A DNA stretch of 64,000 nt from Saposhnikovia divaricata (GCA_036435485.1 CM071598.1:197139148-197203147), one strand, 5' to 3'. Counted from the first letter of the stretch, positions 36,201 through 49,000 are shown. Numbers and translations are program-made. Notes: a model not told the origin generated them from the sequence alone.

Positions 36201-37165
36201 TGTATGTTGGTGACATGTTGATAGAAGGATCAAACATGAGGGAAATTAATAGGTTAAAGAGACAGATGTCTGAGGAGTTTGAGATGAAAGATATGGGTGC
36301 AGCAAAACAGATACTTGGTATGAGCATCATAAGGGATAGATCTGAAGGTACTTTGAAATTATCTTAAGAGAAGTATATTGAGAAATTGTTGCAGAAATTC
36401 AGTGTCCAGGATGCGAAGACCAGAAGTACACCGTTGGCGACTCACTTTAATCTCACGAAGAAGGAGTCACCTAAAACGGATGAAGGCAAGAAAGATATGG
36501 CTAAAGTTCCGTATGCATCTGCAGTTGGCAGTTTGATGTATGCTATGGTGTGTACAAGGCCAGATATTGCTCATGTAGTGGGAGTTGTTAGCAGGTTCGT
36601 GTCTAATCCAGGAAAAGAGCATTGGGAAGCAGTCAAGTGGTTGTTGCGCTACTTGAAAGGCACATCCAAGGTTGCATTATGTTTCAGCAAGAAAGATGTT
36701 ATCTTGGAAGGGTTCTCTGATGCAGATTTGGGTGGATGTTTGGATACAAGAAAAAATACTACGGGATATATTTTCACGTTGGGTGGCACAACAATTAGTT
36801 GGATGTCTCGACTTCAAAAGAGTGTTGTTCTTTCAACCACAGAAGCAGAATATGTGGCTATCTCTAAAGCTAGCAAGGAGATGATTTGGTTGAAGAATTT
36901 TCTTGAGGAGTTGGGCAAGAAACAGGCGGACAGTGCTTTGTATAGCGACAGTCGGAGTGCTATTCATCTTGCGAAGAATCCTGTGTTTCATGCTAGGACG
37001 AAGCATATTCAGCTGAGATATCACTTTACAAGAGAGTTGATTAGCAATGGTACTTTGTCCTTGAAGAAAATCCTTGGTTCAAAGAATCCTGCAGATATGT
37101 TGACTAAGGTGGTTACTAATGAAAAGTTGAAGCTTTACATAGCTTCAACTGGCCTTCAGAACTGA
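33270..37165 (+). pseudogene. Copia gag-pol polyprotein (Tork/Tnt1 type), broken
   Basis: One reading frame once covered gag, protease, integrase, reverse transcriptase and RNase H in that order, the Copia order. Seen: zinc knuckle CWNCQKKGHFRNQC, protease DSGAS, integrase HTDVYGP and SDNGGEY followed by TPQQNGIAERMN, RT block beginning KNKWVF-type NKWVFRIKEEPDGSK, RNase H motifs ADLGGC and TTEAEY. Breaks: TAG at 34980, a frameshift near 35300, TAA at 36077 and TAA at 36365. The RT active site reads YVGD instead of YVDD, so even a readthrough product should be inactive. Start at 33270 is the first ATG after the primer site in frame with gag. Confidence 0.93.
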
Positions 37166-37270
37166 TTGATGAGAAGGCGTTGCACTAGTTAGAGTTATTG
37201 ATCGAGGGATTATTTGTTACTAGATTTACAAGAGTGAAGTGAAGATGTGGTCAGACTCCAAGTGGGAGAT

Positions 37271-37585
37271 TGTTGGGTTTGTGGAGTCTATTAGGTTTCA
37301 GAATTGGTTTCTGATTTGCCGTGGGAATTCCTGAATTGGACTCTAATTAGAGTTAGGATTAGAGTTAGGAATTTCAGAATTAGACTCTGATTGGTTGACC
37401 CAGTTTCTTCTCTTATAAATACTCGTGTAATTGTAACATAACATAACACAACAATTGTGAGAGATCAATACAAAATTAGCGCGGCTTGTGGAGTAGGAAT
37501 TTCCGAACCACGTAAATCTTTGTCTTGTGTGATTGTCGTTATTTTCTGTTCTTGTTTATTCGTTTTGGGTTTTGCTTTCGTTGTT
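37271..37585 (+). repeat. 3' LTR of the Tork-like Copia element, end missing
   Basis: Matches the 5' LTR from TGTTGGGTTTG to TTTCGTTGTT; the 5' copy continues GTATACTCAACA, absent here. Confidence 0.9.
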
Positions 37586-38151
37586 CTAGTGTGATATTGT
37601 CCGCTTTGGGTCCAGCCCGCACGGATTTGTTTTTGGGCATATCCCAAAAGGCCTCACACTAATGGAGTTAACTGGTTGCTTATAAACTAGCTATCTGCCC
37701 CTCCCACAACCGATGTGGGACAACTCCTAACAATCTCCCCCTTCACACATCGGGCTCGACACCTGTCGAATCTGCCTCCTTCTATGTGATCTGCTCCCCT
37801 TGACCCATACTGGAAGTTCCTGGCCATCTGGCTCCCCCTGGGCCCATACTGGAAGGTCCATCTGCTCCCCCTTAAGCCCAATCTAGGATAGCCCATCTGC
37901 CTCTTCCTGGATCCATCTGGGAGCCCATCGGAGATTGTTATGGACCGTTACAACCTGGCTTTGATACCACTTGTTGGGATTGCCAAGCAGGCCTTAACTC
38001 CATATTAGTATGATATTGTCCACTTTGGACCGAGCCCGCACGGATTTGTTTTTGGGCATATCCCAAAAGGCCTCACACTAATGGTGTTAACTGGTTGCTT
38101 ATAAACTAGCTATCTGCCCCTCCCACAATCGATGTGGGACAACTCCTAACA
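37586..38151 (-). mobile_element. TRIM element, left LTR truncated
   Basis: Minus orientation. The complete LTR is 37972-38151 (180 bp; minus strand TGTTAGGAGTTGTCCCACAT...CCCAACA), with the tRNA-Met primer site TGGTATCAAAGCC two bases beyond it (minus, 37957-37969). The other LTR is only 37586-37732, missing about 40 bp at the Copia junction. A polypurine tract AAGGGGGAGAT (minus, 37733-37743) abuts it. The internal part is about 240 bp without coding capacity, the definition of a TRIM. TTTAT follows its right end (38152-38156). Confidence 0.85.
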
Positions 38152-38156
38152 TTTAT

Positions 38157-38620
38157 TAGTGTTGTACATAAATTTAAAATGCTTTATATTGTGGATTTGA
38201 TGTAGTTCATGATGTTATATTGATTTTTTTAATGAAATTAGCCTTAACTGATTTATACATAAATATTTAATTTATCATGTCATATTAATTTTTAGAATTT
38301 TTCTTGAACATGTTTAAGCTTTTGTGATCAACAAAATATTGAAAAATTAAATTAAAAGCAACCTCCTAAATTGTTTTTATGTCACCAAAGAGTTTCAAAT
38401 AATCATATGATGAAAAGGAAATTATTGGCATATACGATATATTTATTTTGATAATTAACCTTTCATAATGGGTGAGATTGATTATGCTTTACTAGCAGTT
38501 AATGTGCAATTTTTTTTATATTATTATGTTCATTAGTTCATAGTCATCCTTATTTTTTGTCCTTTATTTCCCAGATAAGATTATAAGAATAGTAGTAACT
38601 CATAGTATATGACTTAGTGC
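38157..38620. other. Gene-free AT-rich stretch
   Basis: No ORF, repeat end or RNA gene seen. Confidence 0.4.
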
Positions 38621-40577
38621 ATGTTTGGCTAACCATATAAATCGACTTATATGGCGAAATCCCGTTTCTAGCTTATTTAGAGTGTTTGACAAAATAAGCA
38701 AAAACCCGTTTTTAGAACTTATATGGGATAAGTTGAATGTTAAGAAATCCTAACATTCAGTGGGTGTTTGGCTGGCTTTATAAGCCAGATTATTGGACTT
38801 TAAGTCCGGTCCAGCTTATTTACAAGTGTTTGCCTACCAACTTATTTTAATGACTTATGATCTTATAAGTTCATAAGTTGAAACTTAGGCATAGCTTATC
38901 TATGCCAACTTATGACTTATTTTCGGGTAAAATTTTTATATTTTGATAATTTTTTTTTTATACAAGTATTTAACGTTTGTTTGAGATTCAATAAGTTGCA
39001 AAAATAAGTTGGAAAATAAGTTGGAAAGTTAAGAATCTTAACTTTCAACTTAAAATAAGTTGACTTATTCTGGAAAATAAGTTCCCCCAAACACCCCCTT
39101 AGAAAGTTCCAACTTTTTTCCAGTTTATTAACTTATTTGTACTATTCCTAAATCCCTTCATTTTTAATTTGTTTTTTCCCGTCAATCGACGATATTTTTT
39201 TCAAATCTAACTTCACCATATTTTTCTCCATCTCTCAACGATCATTTTGCATACCATATGTGCTATATTTCGATACGATTTAGAAAAATTATATTAAAAA
39301 TATGTGTTCTGCAGTAAACTTATAATTTCCGATTTACCAAACACTTTACTAACTTATAATTTCTGATTTACTTATCACTTATAATCAACTTATTAACTTA
39401 AAGCAATAAATTACTTTTTTAAGTTACCCCAAACGGACCCTCAACTTTCAACTTATTCTTATTTCTCGATATACGCAATATATAATATCCTTCAAATCTT
39501 CAAAATCATATATCTTTTGATTCGTTCATTAAAAAATTGATATATATATATATATGTCAAATTTCTCTACTCATCGAGATCTATCCATTGATATCCACTT
39601 ATATATATTAAAAAACAAATATTTTGAAAATATTTAAAAAAGTTAACTTATAAGTTCTGATTTACCAAACACTCTAGTTGAGTTATAATTTCTGATTTAC
39701 CAAACACTCTATTAACTTACAAGTTCTGATTTACTTATCACTTATATGATACTTATCACTTTAAATTATAAGTTACATATTTTAAGGTAAGCCAAACAGG
39801 CCCTTAGAAAGTCTTTTCAGGAACTCTAGTGTTATTTGTCGGTTACATTTCAGAAACCATAGTGTTTTCTTAATTAATTTGTTAGATGTTTTTAACTTGT
39901 AACCATACTTAGAGCCCGTTTGGGAAATCTTATTTATCACAAATAAGGTACGTTAAACTGTATTTTTTTTTATGAAATAAGTTACTTATTTTCAACATAT
40001 AAAGAATATAAACCACTCCTAAATACTTAATCCTAAAATTTAATGTGTAAATATGAAATTTTTTCTCAAACTAAGTCCTTATTTTGAACTTAAATTTTTT
40101 GCCAAACATAGACTTAGTCATGAGATTTTTGGCTTTTTTGGATATTTTAAAATGAGTATTTTTTGTTTTAAAAACATAAATGTCATGTAAGTAATAAGTG
40201 CAAAAATACTTATAAGTTATATGGGTATATGGATAAATTTACTTATAAGTTGGTGAAGTATTTTAAAATTAAATCAAAAGAAAATATTATTTAATACAAT
40301 AATGTCAATACAAGTATTTTAAATTAAAAATATATTTAAAAAATAAATATAAACTATAAATTATTAAACAAATAATAAATAAATAAATAAATAATAAATT
40401 GACATAAAAATATGTCATTGTTAACATTAACTTATCAATATAAATTACAAGTTGAACTAATAAATTGAATAAGCAAATATTCATAAACTCTTATGAATTT
40501 ATAAACTATAAACTTAACTACTTTAAGAATAGCCAAACATCATCTAAATTAAGGGTTTCGACTTTCGAGAGCGCATG
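38621..40577. repeat. Nest of small 'TGTTTGGC' MITE-like repeats
   Basis: Several segments begin with GTGTTTGGC-type and end with CCCAAACA/GCCAAACAGGCCC-type termini: about 38628, 38760 and 39100, 39430, 39790, 39910 and 40535. The block 'ACTTATTTTCGGGTAAAATTTT' with 'AAGTATTTAACGTTTGTTTGAG' (38915-39000) recurs at 51.1 and 51.5 kb. 40.2 kb shares a block with 22.6 kb. Individual borders could not be fixed because copies are nested. Confidence 0.5.
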
Positions 40578-41207
40578 AGTACTATGGCATCCCATAATCT
40601 AGGGTACAGATTTGGGACCACTAACCACAATTAACACCACACATACCTGGATATAAACATAATATAATAATAAAATACCCCTGATCCAAGATCGTATAGA
40701 GGTTATGGTATGAAACAACTATTAAATTACATTGTTACGATCCAACCTCACAATAAAATTGTTATACAATTTGCTAACAATCTAAGTCCATATGTTGAAC
40801 TAGTTAACCAACCTCTGACGAAGCTCACGTCACTACCCAACCAAGTCAACAACCCGAACATCACCTCTTGCTGAAGGAACAAGATTACTCATCTGACCAC
40901 AAGGTCCACTCATCTCCTCTCTATAAACTGGAGAAATAAAACAACAATGCAAGAGTGAGCCAACAGTGCTCAGCAAGTATAAATGTGTATAAACATCAAG
41001 AACAATAATAAGTTCTAATTAACAAGATATATAATCGTCAAATATCTAAAAAGATTTAAACTGCTAAACAATTTAAATTCAGGGTATTGATTAGAATTGG
41101 ACTTTTAAAATTTTATTAAAAACATAAGGGTTAGGCTGATGATTAGTCAAACACTAACCACGGCCAATGCACACAGCAAAGCCCTGAAATGGATCCATAA
41201 CCTCAGA

Positions 41208-41312
41208 CCATTAATCTGGTCTCCTCGAAGGGACTCTGTTGACCATTAATATGGTATCCCCGAAGGGACTCTGTTGACCATTAATATGGTCTCCCCGAAG
41301 GGACTCTGTTTA
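41208..41312. repeat. 35-bp minisatellite, three copies
   Basis: 'CCATTAATNTGGTMTCC' followed by 'CGAAGGGACTCTGTT' starts at 41208, 41243 and 41278. Confidence 0.9.
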
Positions 41313-42556
41313 AAAACATTTTCAATTCTATATCAAACGCACTAGGTGTCGGAACAATCGATAACCCTTACCACATCAACTAACTGGAAAACTCATGTTC
41401 CATAAGAACAACTCATAATTAAAGAATCACGGAAGAAGTATCAATATCAACTGGTATCGACAAGATTGATTCAACAACAGGGTGTATATGAAGAAAAACA
41501 ATATCAACATGTGTCGACGAGTTCGACACGATAAATGGGGGGTAAATGAATAAACAGTAACAACAACGGGTATCAATAAGATCGATAGAAATAATTGAGG
41601 TGATAGATTTCATCATCAATATAATTAAAGAATAGTTTCACTTGAATAAGAAGTGAAAGAAAATACTTGCCTATCAACCAACGCTAAACTCGTCTAACAC
41701 TTGATCGTCTCACTCTACTTTAGCCTTCCTTTTATCCCTCTGGCTCGATTCTATATTTTTCTTCGCCCCTCTTAATCGGCTCTAGATTTTCCTTCGTCCC
41801 TCTTACTTGGCTCTATAATAATTATAGCACATTAATACATCTGACTATCATATTCTATTTTAAACACCTCTCATAATCACATCAAATACCAAACAGAGCA
41901 TTTAAGACTCATTAGCATTTACCCCACATAGTTCACATAGCACACAAGCAGGTAAATTTCACAAAACAGCTCAAATAACTCATTTTAATAACTAACTCAA
42001 CTCAAGATATATTTCAAAATCATCTTCAATCTCGGTTTTTGAATAAAATCCAACTCAGAATATTTGAAAGTATTTTTAAAATATTTTCTGGATTTTTAAA
42101 CAATTTTCTACTATTTTTAAAACATTTAAAACAGAAAATAGGTTAATCAAAAATTAAATAACTATAATTACCGGGTCTTTCAAATGGGTTAACGGATCGG
42201 ATTACCGGGTCGCGAAGAACACAGAATCCGGCAAGTATTCCGGCCGCCGGAAACTGCATCCCGCACGCCGGAAACTGCATCCCCCACGCCGGCAACACCC
42301 AACAACACCGCATACACACGGTTTCTCGGTACCAAACCAACGCAGATCACTGGTACAACATCTGGCATCAACAACATCACAAAACACGACCGGAAACCGA
42401 TCAAACGAACCACAAGAATCAGGAATCCGGCAAGCTCGATATGAACTCCGGCCAATACTCGTTTTTAGTCATTTCTAAACAAAATCAAACGTTTAATATA
42501 ACAAAACTACGATGGGAACTTACACAATCAAACCACTAACCTTTTACACACGAACA

Positions 42557-44410
42557 TGTTAGGGAGCAAAACCCGAGATAATCAACTAATGCAAAGCACA
42601 CACAACAAAATTATATGACACGGAAACCCCGCTTCCCAACTTGTATTATTAATCCAATCAATAATTAATAATACATCAAAACAATAACACCTTAACGGTA
42701 TCCCAACCCTGATACTTGAGCCAACAATTCTCCAAGAATCTCCCAAACAATACTTAAGACTACATCTCTTAAGTTTTCACACATCAAACAAATACAATAT
42801 GACTATGTATATATAGCCATCACAAACTTAGCCACCAAGTTACCATACAAGCATAATCATATTTGGTTTCTAATTACCTACCAAATTCTAATCATACTTG
42901 GTATCTAATTATCTACCCAAACCCAAAACATCAAATTGGGTTGAAACCCAACAATCCTCCTCTTCAACCCAATACCCATATCGGATTGAACGGTACCCAT
43001 CAAGCCATTGACGTCCATTCGCCAACGCCTCCCCTCGAACAAGAATCTACTCATCTTGTTCTTCCAATCATTGAGGGTCGCTAAAACCCGTTTAGTGACC
43101 CTCCAAACCCATCATTCTTCACCATAACGATGTTTCCATCTACAAAATCACGTGCATCAACCACCACGAGTGCTCTTCCACATGTTGAGTCACCCGATCC
43201 TTGCTTTCACAATCCTTCGGTCTCCTGAAAAGAATCACTAGTATCATCAAAATAGTTCACCTGGTTGATTAAGCCATTGAAACAATTTCGATGACCTCTT
43301 CCATCTTCTTCCATCTCGAGTCCAAACACAGGATTGATCCACGGTGCAAGCCAACCGTCAAACCGTACGTAACTTTGTCTCTTCCCACTTTAGCAGCAAT
43401 CTCCTTGTCAGCAAATCCTTCATTGTACTCTGCCAGATCAATTGAACCTCGAACTTTCCCTTAACCTCATCCATTACGAATACCCATATCGGATTGAACG
43501 GTACCCATCAAGCCATTGACGTCCATTCGCCAACGCCTCCCCTCGAACAAGAATCTACTCATCTTGTTCTTCCAATCATTGAGGGTCGCTAAAACCCGTT
43601 TAGTGACCCTCCAAACCCATCATTCTTCACCATAACGATGTTTCCATCTACAAAATCACGTGCATCAACCACCACGAGTGCTCTTCCACATGTTGAGTCA
43701 CCCGATCCTTGCTTTCACAATCCTTCGGTCTCCTGAAAAGAATCACTAGTATCATCAAAATAGTTCACCTGGTTGATTAAGCCATTGAAACAATTTCGAT
43801 GACCTCTTCCATCTTCTTCCATCTCGAGTCCAAACACAGGATTGATCCACGGTGCAAGCCAACCGTCAAACCGTACGTAACTTTGTCTCTTCCCACTTTA
43901 GCAGCAATCTCCTTGTCAGCAAATCCTTCATTGTACTCTGCCAGATCAATTGAACCTCGAACTTTCCCTTAACCTCATCCATTACGAACCCGAACCTTGG
44001 CTCTTGATACCACTTGTTAGGGAGCAAAACCCGAGATAATCAAATAATGCAAAGCACACACAACAAAATTATATGACATGGAAACCCCGCGTCCCAACTT
44101 GTATTATTAATCCAATCAATAATTAATAATACATGAAAACAATAACACCTTAACGGTGTCCCAATCCTGATACTTGAGCCAACAATGCTCAAGCATCTTC
44201 CAAATAATACTTAAGACTACATCTCTTAAGCGTTCACACATCAAACAAATACAATATGACTATGTATATATAGCCATCACAAACTTAGCCACCAAGTTAC
44301 CATACAAGCATAATCATATTTGGTTTCTAATTACCTACCAAATTCTAATCATACTTGGTATCTAATTATCTACCCAAACCCATAACATTATATTGGGTTG
44401 AAACCCAACA
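42557..44410 (-). mobile_element. Non-autonomous LTR element (small LARD/TRIM-like), 1854 bp
   Basis: LTRs 42557-42953 (397 bp) and 44015-44410 (396 bp), TGTTAG...CCAACA on the plus strand. GAACA duplication at 42552-42556 and 44411-44415. The primer site TGGTATCAAGAGCC reads on the minus strand (43999-44012), two bases from the LTR, and a purine tract AAGAGGAGGAT (minus) abuts the other LTR, so the element runs leftwards. The internal part (1061 bp) is a 508-bp sequence present twice, without coding capacity. The LTRs differ at roughly 4% of positions. It is inserted in the 3.1-kb solo LTR. Confidence 0.92.
42973..43988. repeat. Perfect 508-bp tandem duplication
   Basis: 42973-43480 and 43481-43988 are identical base for base by eye, from TACCCATATCGGATTG to CATCCATTACGAA. 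Together they form nearly the whole internal region of the nested LTR element. Confidence 0.95.
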
Positions 44411-45527
44411 GAACAATCATCACAACCCACGAACGAATTGATTTTATAAACGGCTTAAAACCCAAACTTCGTTTATCACATAATCGGCATCAATTGAAGC
44501 AATTAAACGTATGTACATGTCATTTAGGACCCCAGGAAACTATTTGCATCATAAAAACAAGCAAACAATCAACAAAATAAAATCCCCCAAATTTCATTAT
44601 CAAGAACCCTAAATTCGAATATTAAAAAGAAAAATCAAATAAATTCAAAACGTTACCATTCACGAATTCTGGGCGGAGATTAAGAAACTAGAGACCGAGG
44701 GCTTCGATTCGACTACTTGAATTCCAAAATTCGATATCAAAATCACATTCAAATTAGCTTCGATCTTGAAGAACACTAATGAAAATATAAATTTCGAAAA
44801 TAATTGATTTTTGAAAAATTATTACCTTGATTTTGATTGGCCAAGTCAGCTAAGAATCTGATTGGTTGCTCAAAGATAAGGTTTTGGATTGGTCAAGAGA
44901 AAAACCGCAATGCTCGGAACCCTAATTAACTTTTAATCGGTTCGGAACGTACCAATTAAATCAATTACGGATATGATTCGAATGAAAACATTTTGACGAA
45001 AAATAACGAATCGATTACTGAAAATTTATAAAACTAATAAAACGAATAAAATATGAATTTGGTAATTTTGAGATTATCTTACGAATATTGATACGAAATT
45101 GATTTTAAATCGAAGCCCTAGGGATTTTGAAAACAGAGGCTACGGATAAAAACGAACTGAATCGCACGTTTTTCGAAAAAGTTAAAGATAATCATCCAGG
45201 AGTCTAATACAATTACTAAACACATAAAGGGGTCCTAACCAATTATTTCCGATCCTTTTATTCATATATAATGATACCATCTCATATTCGCGGTTTAATT
45301 ATCCGCTAAACCGAATCAAAATATTTATATATTTTCAAAATAAACTAAAATTAATTATAATAAAATATTCACCTTGTTCACATAATAATAACAAATATCC
45401 TCATATACCGATCAATATATAACACATTGACTTGTCTAACGGAAATAAAATAATTTAAATTATTTTTATTCATAATTACCAAAAATAGTAATTAAATAAA
45501 TGTAATAATCACGATTCTTACAAGTAC

Positions 45528-45737
45528 ATGACTACAAAATGTAATAAATTTTAAAAAAGTTTTAATATTTTCATTTACGATTATTTTAATAGTCACCATT
45601 TTTCAAATTTAGATGGGAAAGCGTATGTTTCAGTTTATCTTGTAAAATTGGATTAAATTAATACTTGAGAAGGTCAAGATCTGAACCAATGCTGCAATGC
45701 AATAACATGTTTTCTCTTAATTTTTACCGATGAGTTG
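45528..45737. other. Short AT-rich spacer
   Basis: Nothing recognisable between the solo LTR and the next Copia element. Confidence 0.4.
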
Positions 45738-45742
45738 GAATT

Positions 45743-45972
45743 TGATATAAATATAGAAAGTCAACACAAAAATAAGTCAAGTTAGCCAAGTCATCACAGC
45801 ATCTTCTAGAAGGAATGTTTGTTGAAAGTTTGTTACATTATCTGTTATAAGAGCACGTAGTCTGTACCATTTTCATTCTCTCTGGCATTGTATTGAGTCT
45901 ATTGTACTCTTTCTTCTTTAATAAAATACAATGTTCTTCAATTAACTTGATGCTTCATTAATGGAGCTGTCA
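45743..45972 (+). repeat. 5' LTR of the second Copia element
   Basis: Carries 'TTATAAGAGCACG' as the likely TATA region (about 45847) and 'AATAAAATACAATG' as the polyadenylation region (about 45920). Confidence 0.9.
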
Positions 45973-46069
45973 TGGTATCAGAGCAAAGGTTTCTGATTAA
46001 CACATATTCCGCTATTCTCGATACGTTCTTTTAAGATCTGTTTGCAAGTGTGCTTCGTAAGGTGCTCTA

Positions 46070-49000
46070 ATGGCGTCTTCTCCACCATCTTATCTGAATG
46101 TTGCAACTGGAAACACCAGTACTGGCAATACAAATTCATCTCTGTCCTCAATGAGTATCGATGCAAGCCATCCGTACTATCTTCATCCATCTGATCATCC
46201 AGGTTTAATCTTACTTACTATTACTTTGACTGAGCAGAATTATAATCAGTGGTTTAGATCTATGAAAATAGCTCTTTCTTCGAAGTTGAAATTAGGATTT
46301 GTTGATGGTTGATACACTAAACCTGTTAATAATGCAAATCTATTGCTCCACTGGACTCGTTGCAACGACATAGTAATCTCATGGATCTTAAACACTGTTT
46401 CTACTGAAATTCGTCAAAGTGTGTTATATATGTCTGTTGCTAAAGATATTTGGGATGACTTTGCTATTCGATTCTCTCAAACAAATGTTCCTAAGCTGTT
46501 TAACTTGCGCAAAGTTGCATCTCTTACTCAGGGAAACCTATCTATTTCAGCTTATTTTACAAAGTTTCGAGCTCTAAATGATGAGTTGGATGCCTTATCT
46601 GAAGTTCCACATTGTGCTTGTGGTAAATGTACTTGTGATGTGAATGCTAAACTTGAGAATTTCAGTAAGAGCACAAAGTTATCTCAATTTCTTATGGGAT
46701 TAGGTGAACAATATACTCCCATTCGAGGTCATTTGTTGCTTATGACTCCAATTCCTAGCCTTAGTGCTGCTTACAGTCTTCTAATGCAAGAAGAAAATCA
46801 ACGAGAATTTGGTGCTGGTACTTCTATGACAGACTCTATAGCTTTGTCTGTTAAGTCTAATGAGTCTCAAGCTGGAAACTCAAGTTCTTATGGTAAGCCT
46901 TCTGGACAACCTGGACGACAGCACAACAATAAAAGACCTGGAACAGACAGCACTGTGATTTGTGAAGTCTGCAATATGTCTGGTCATAGCAGAGATAAAT
47001 GCTTTTGTGTTCATGGTTATCCTTCATGGCACCGTCTTTATGGAAAACCTAAGCCACGGCCAAAAACTCAAGTGAAGTCTGCTCTTGCTTACAATGTTAT
47101 CTCTGAGTCAAATGATTCAATTTCTGGAGCTAAAGATACTGAGTCTGCAGGTGGTTTTACAACTGCACAATGTCAGCAATTAATGACTATGATACAGAGT
47201 GGATTTAAGGAGTTGACAGCTGCTTCTAATTCTGGTCCCTCTTCTAGCTCAACCTCTCAATGGACCACACCTCATTTGGCTAACAATGCTACAGCTACTT
47301 ATGCTCATATGGCTGGTAATGTCTTACACTTTGTTTGTCACACAAATAGAAAACAAACTTTAAGTGCTGATATGTGGATTATAGACTCTGGGGCCACTAA
47401 CCATATCACACCACACTTTAATTTGTTAACTGATGTTCACACAGTAAACTCTATGTTGCACTTACCCAATGGTCAGCATTCTGTGGTCACACATGTTGGT
47501 ACTATTCATCTTCATACCAACATTGTGTTGACTAATGTCCTTTATGTTCCTACTTTCAATTATAATCTTTTGTCTATTCCAAAGCTTACATCTACCAATT
47601 CTTGTGATGTCTTTTCACTAAAGATGCTTGTTTTGTTCAGGACCATGTCTTGAAGAGGACCACAGAGATTGCTGAACTTCAAGATGGCCTATATCTTCTT
47701 AATCATTCTCTTCACAGTTCTGAGAAATTGCCTAATACTCCTAGGTGTTCTAATAATGTTTCTCAGTTTGTTTGTAATAATGTTACGAATTCTATGATTG
47801 TTTCAAATTTGTGGCATGCCCGTTTGGGACATCCTTCTGTTTCATCAATGAAATTTCTTCCAAATTCTATGTATCATAACTCTGTCACTTTTAATGAATG
47901 TGATACTTGCCATTTGGCCAAGCAGACTAGATTAAAATTCTTTGATAGCTCCACATCTAGTTCTATGTTGTTTGAACTTATACATGTAGATGTGTGGGGA
48001 CCTTATAAATATAAGACCCATGGAAATTGCAGTTACTTTCTAACCATAGTTGAGGATTTATCTAGAGCTACTTGGGTATTCTTATTTGCTGATAAAACTC
48101 AAGTTGCTGGTCTGCTTCTTCACTTTATATCTTATGTTCAAAAACAATTTTCTTCTCATATAAAGATAATGCGTACTGATAATGGTACAGAGTTTTTAAG
48201 CTCTACATTTCAATCTCAGTTAGCCACTCTTGGTATTCTGCATCAAAAGAGTTGTACTTATACTCCACAACAAAATGGTGTTGTGGAGCGTAAGCACAAA
48301 ACCTTACTTAATACAGCTCGTGCTCTCAGGCAACAAGCATCTCTCCCTATTTCTTTCTGGGGTGACTGTATTCTCACAGCAACCTATCTCATAAATAGAA
48401 CTCCAGTCAACAGTCTTAAGGGATTATCACCATATCAGATTTTGTTTTCCAAACCACCAATTTATGAGCACTTAAAAGTCTTTGGTACACTTTGCTATGC
48501 CACAAATGTGTCACCACATAAGGATAAGTTTGCTGCTCGTGCTTCCAGATGCTTGTTTATAGGTTATCCTTTTTCTCAAAAGGCCTATAAAGTCATGGAC
48601 CTTGACACTAGAAAAGTTTTTGTGTCGAGGGGTGTCATTTTTCATGAAAATTCCTTTCCCTTTAAAACAATGGATGGCACACATCCTTCTCCTCATTTGT
48701 TTAATTCACATGTCTATTTTCCTGATGATCCGTTCTTTGATTCTCAACCAATTAATCTATCTACTGAGTCACCTACATATACTTCTCCTTCACATACTAC
48801 ACATACTTCTCCTACACATACTTCTCCTTCAGCTCATTCTGATCACATGTCTCCACCTCCTATATCTGAATCTATCTCTACAGAGTTGTTACATGTGCCC
48901 TCTAAACCTGTAAGACATAGCACTAGAGTTAAGTCCATTCCTAATAAATTTCAGGACCTTGTTGGTCTTCCTTCAACTGTTACACATGCTGTTAATTCTG

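Larger units (their letters stand above)
32923..37585 (+). mobile_element. Ty1/Copia retrotransposon (Tork-like), 3' LTR truncated
   Basis: 5' LTR 32923-33238 (316 bp, TGTTGGG...CTCAACA), primer site TGGTATCAAGAGCC at 33241, gag-pol on the plus strand, polypurine tract AGTGGGAGA before the 3' LTR that starts at 37271. The 3' LTR follows the 5' LTR to 37585 and then lacks its last dozen or so bases, where TRIM sequence takes over. The LTRs differ at roughly 3% of positions plus a 12-bp duplication in the 3' copy. TTTAT precedes the 5' LTR (32918-32922). Confidence 0.9.
40583..45522 (-). mobile_element. Solo LTR of about 3.1 kb, split by a nested element
   Basis: AGTAC lies on both sides (40578-40582 and 45523-45527). 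On the minus strand the sequence starts TGTAAGAATCGTGATTATTAC, a typical LTR start, and ends GATGCCATA where CA would be expected, one C to T change away. Subtracting the nested element and its duplication leaves about 3080 bp. There is no primer site, polypurine tract or protein inside. It contains a 35-bp minisatellite. A non-LTR identity cannot be fully excluded, but the flanking duplication argues for a solo LTR. Confidence 0.6.

Noticed and set aside
42143..42455. Minus-strand ORFs in a GC-richer patch of the solo LTR
   Set aside because: Repetitive 'GCCGGAAACTGCATCCC' sequence gives open frames in several phases; no protein similarity.
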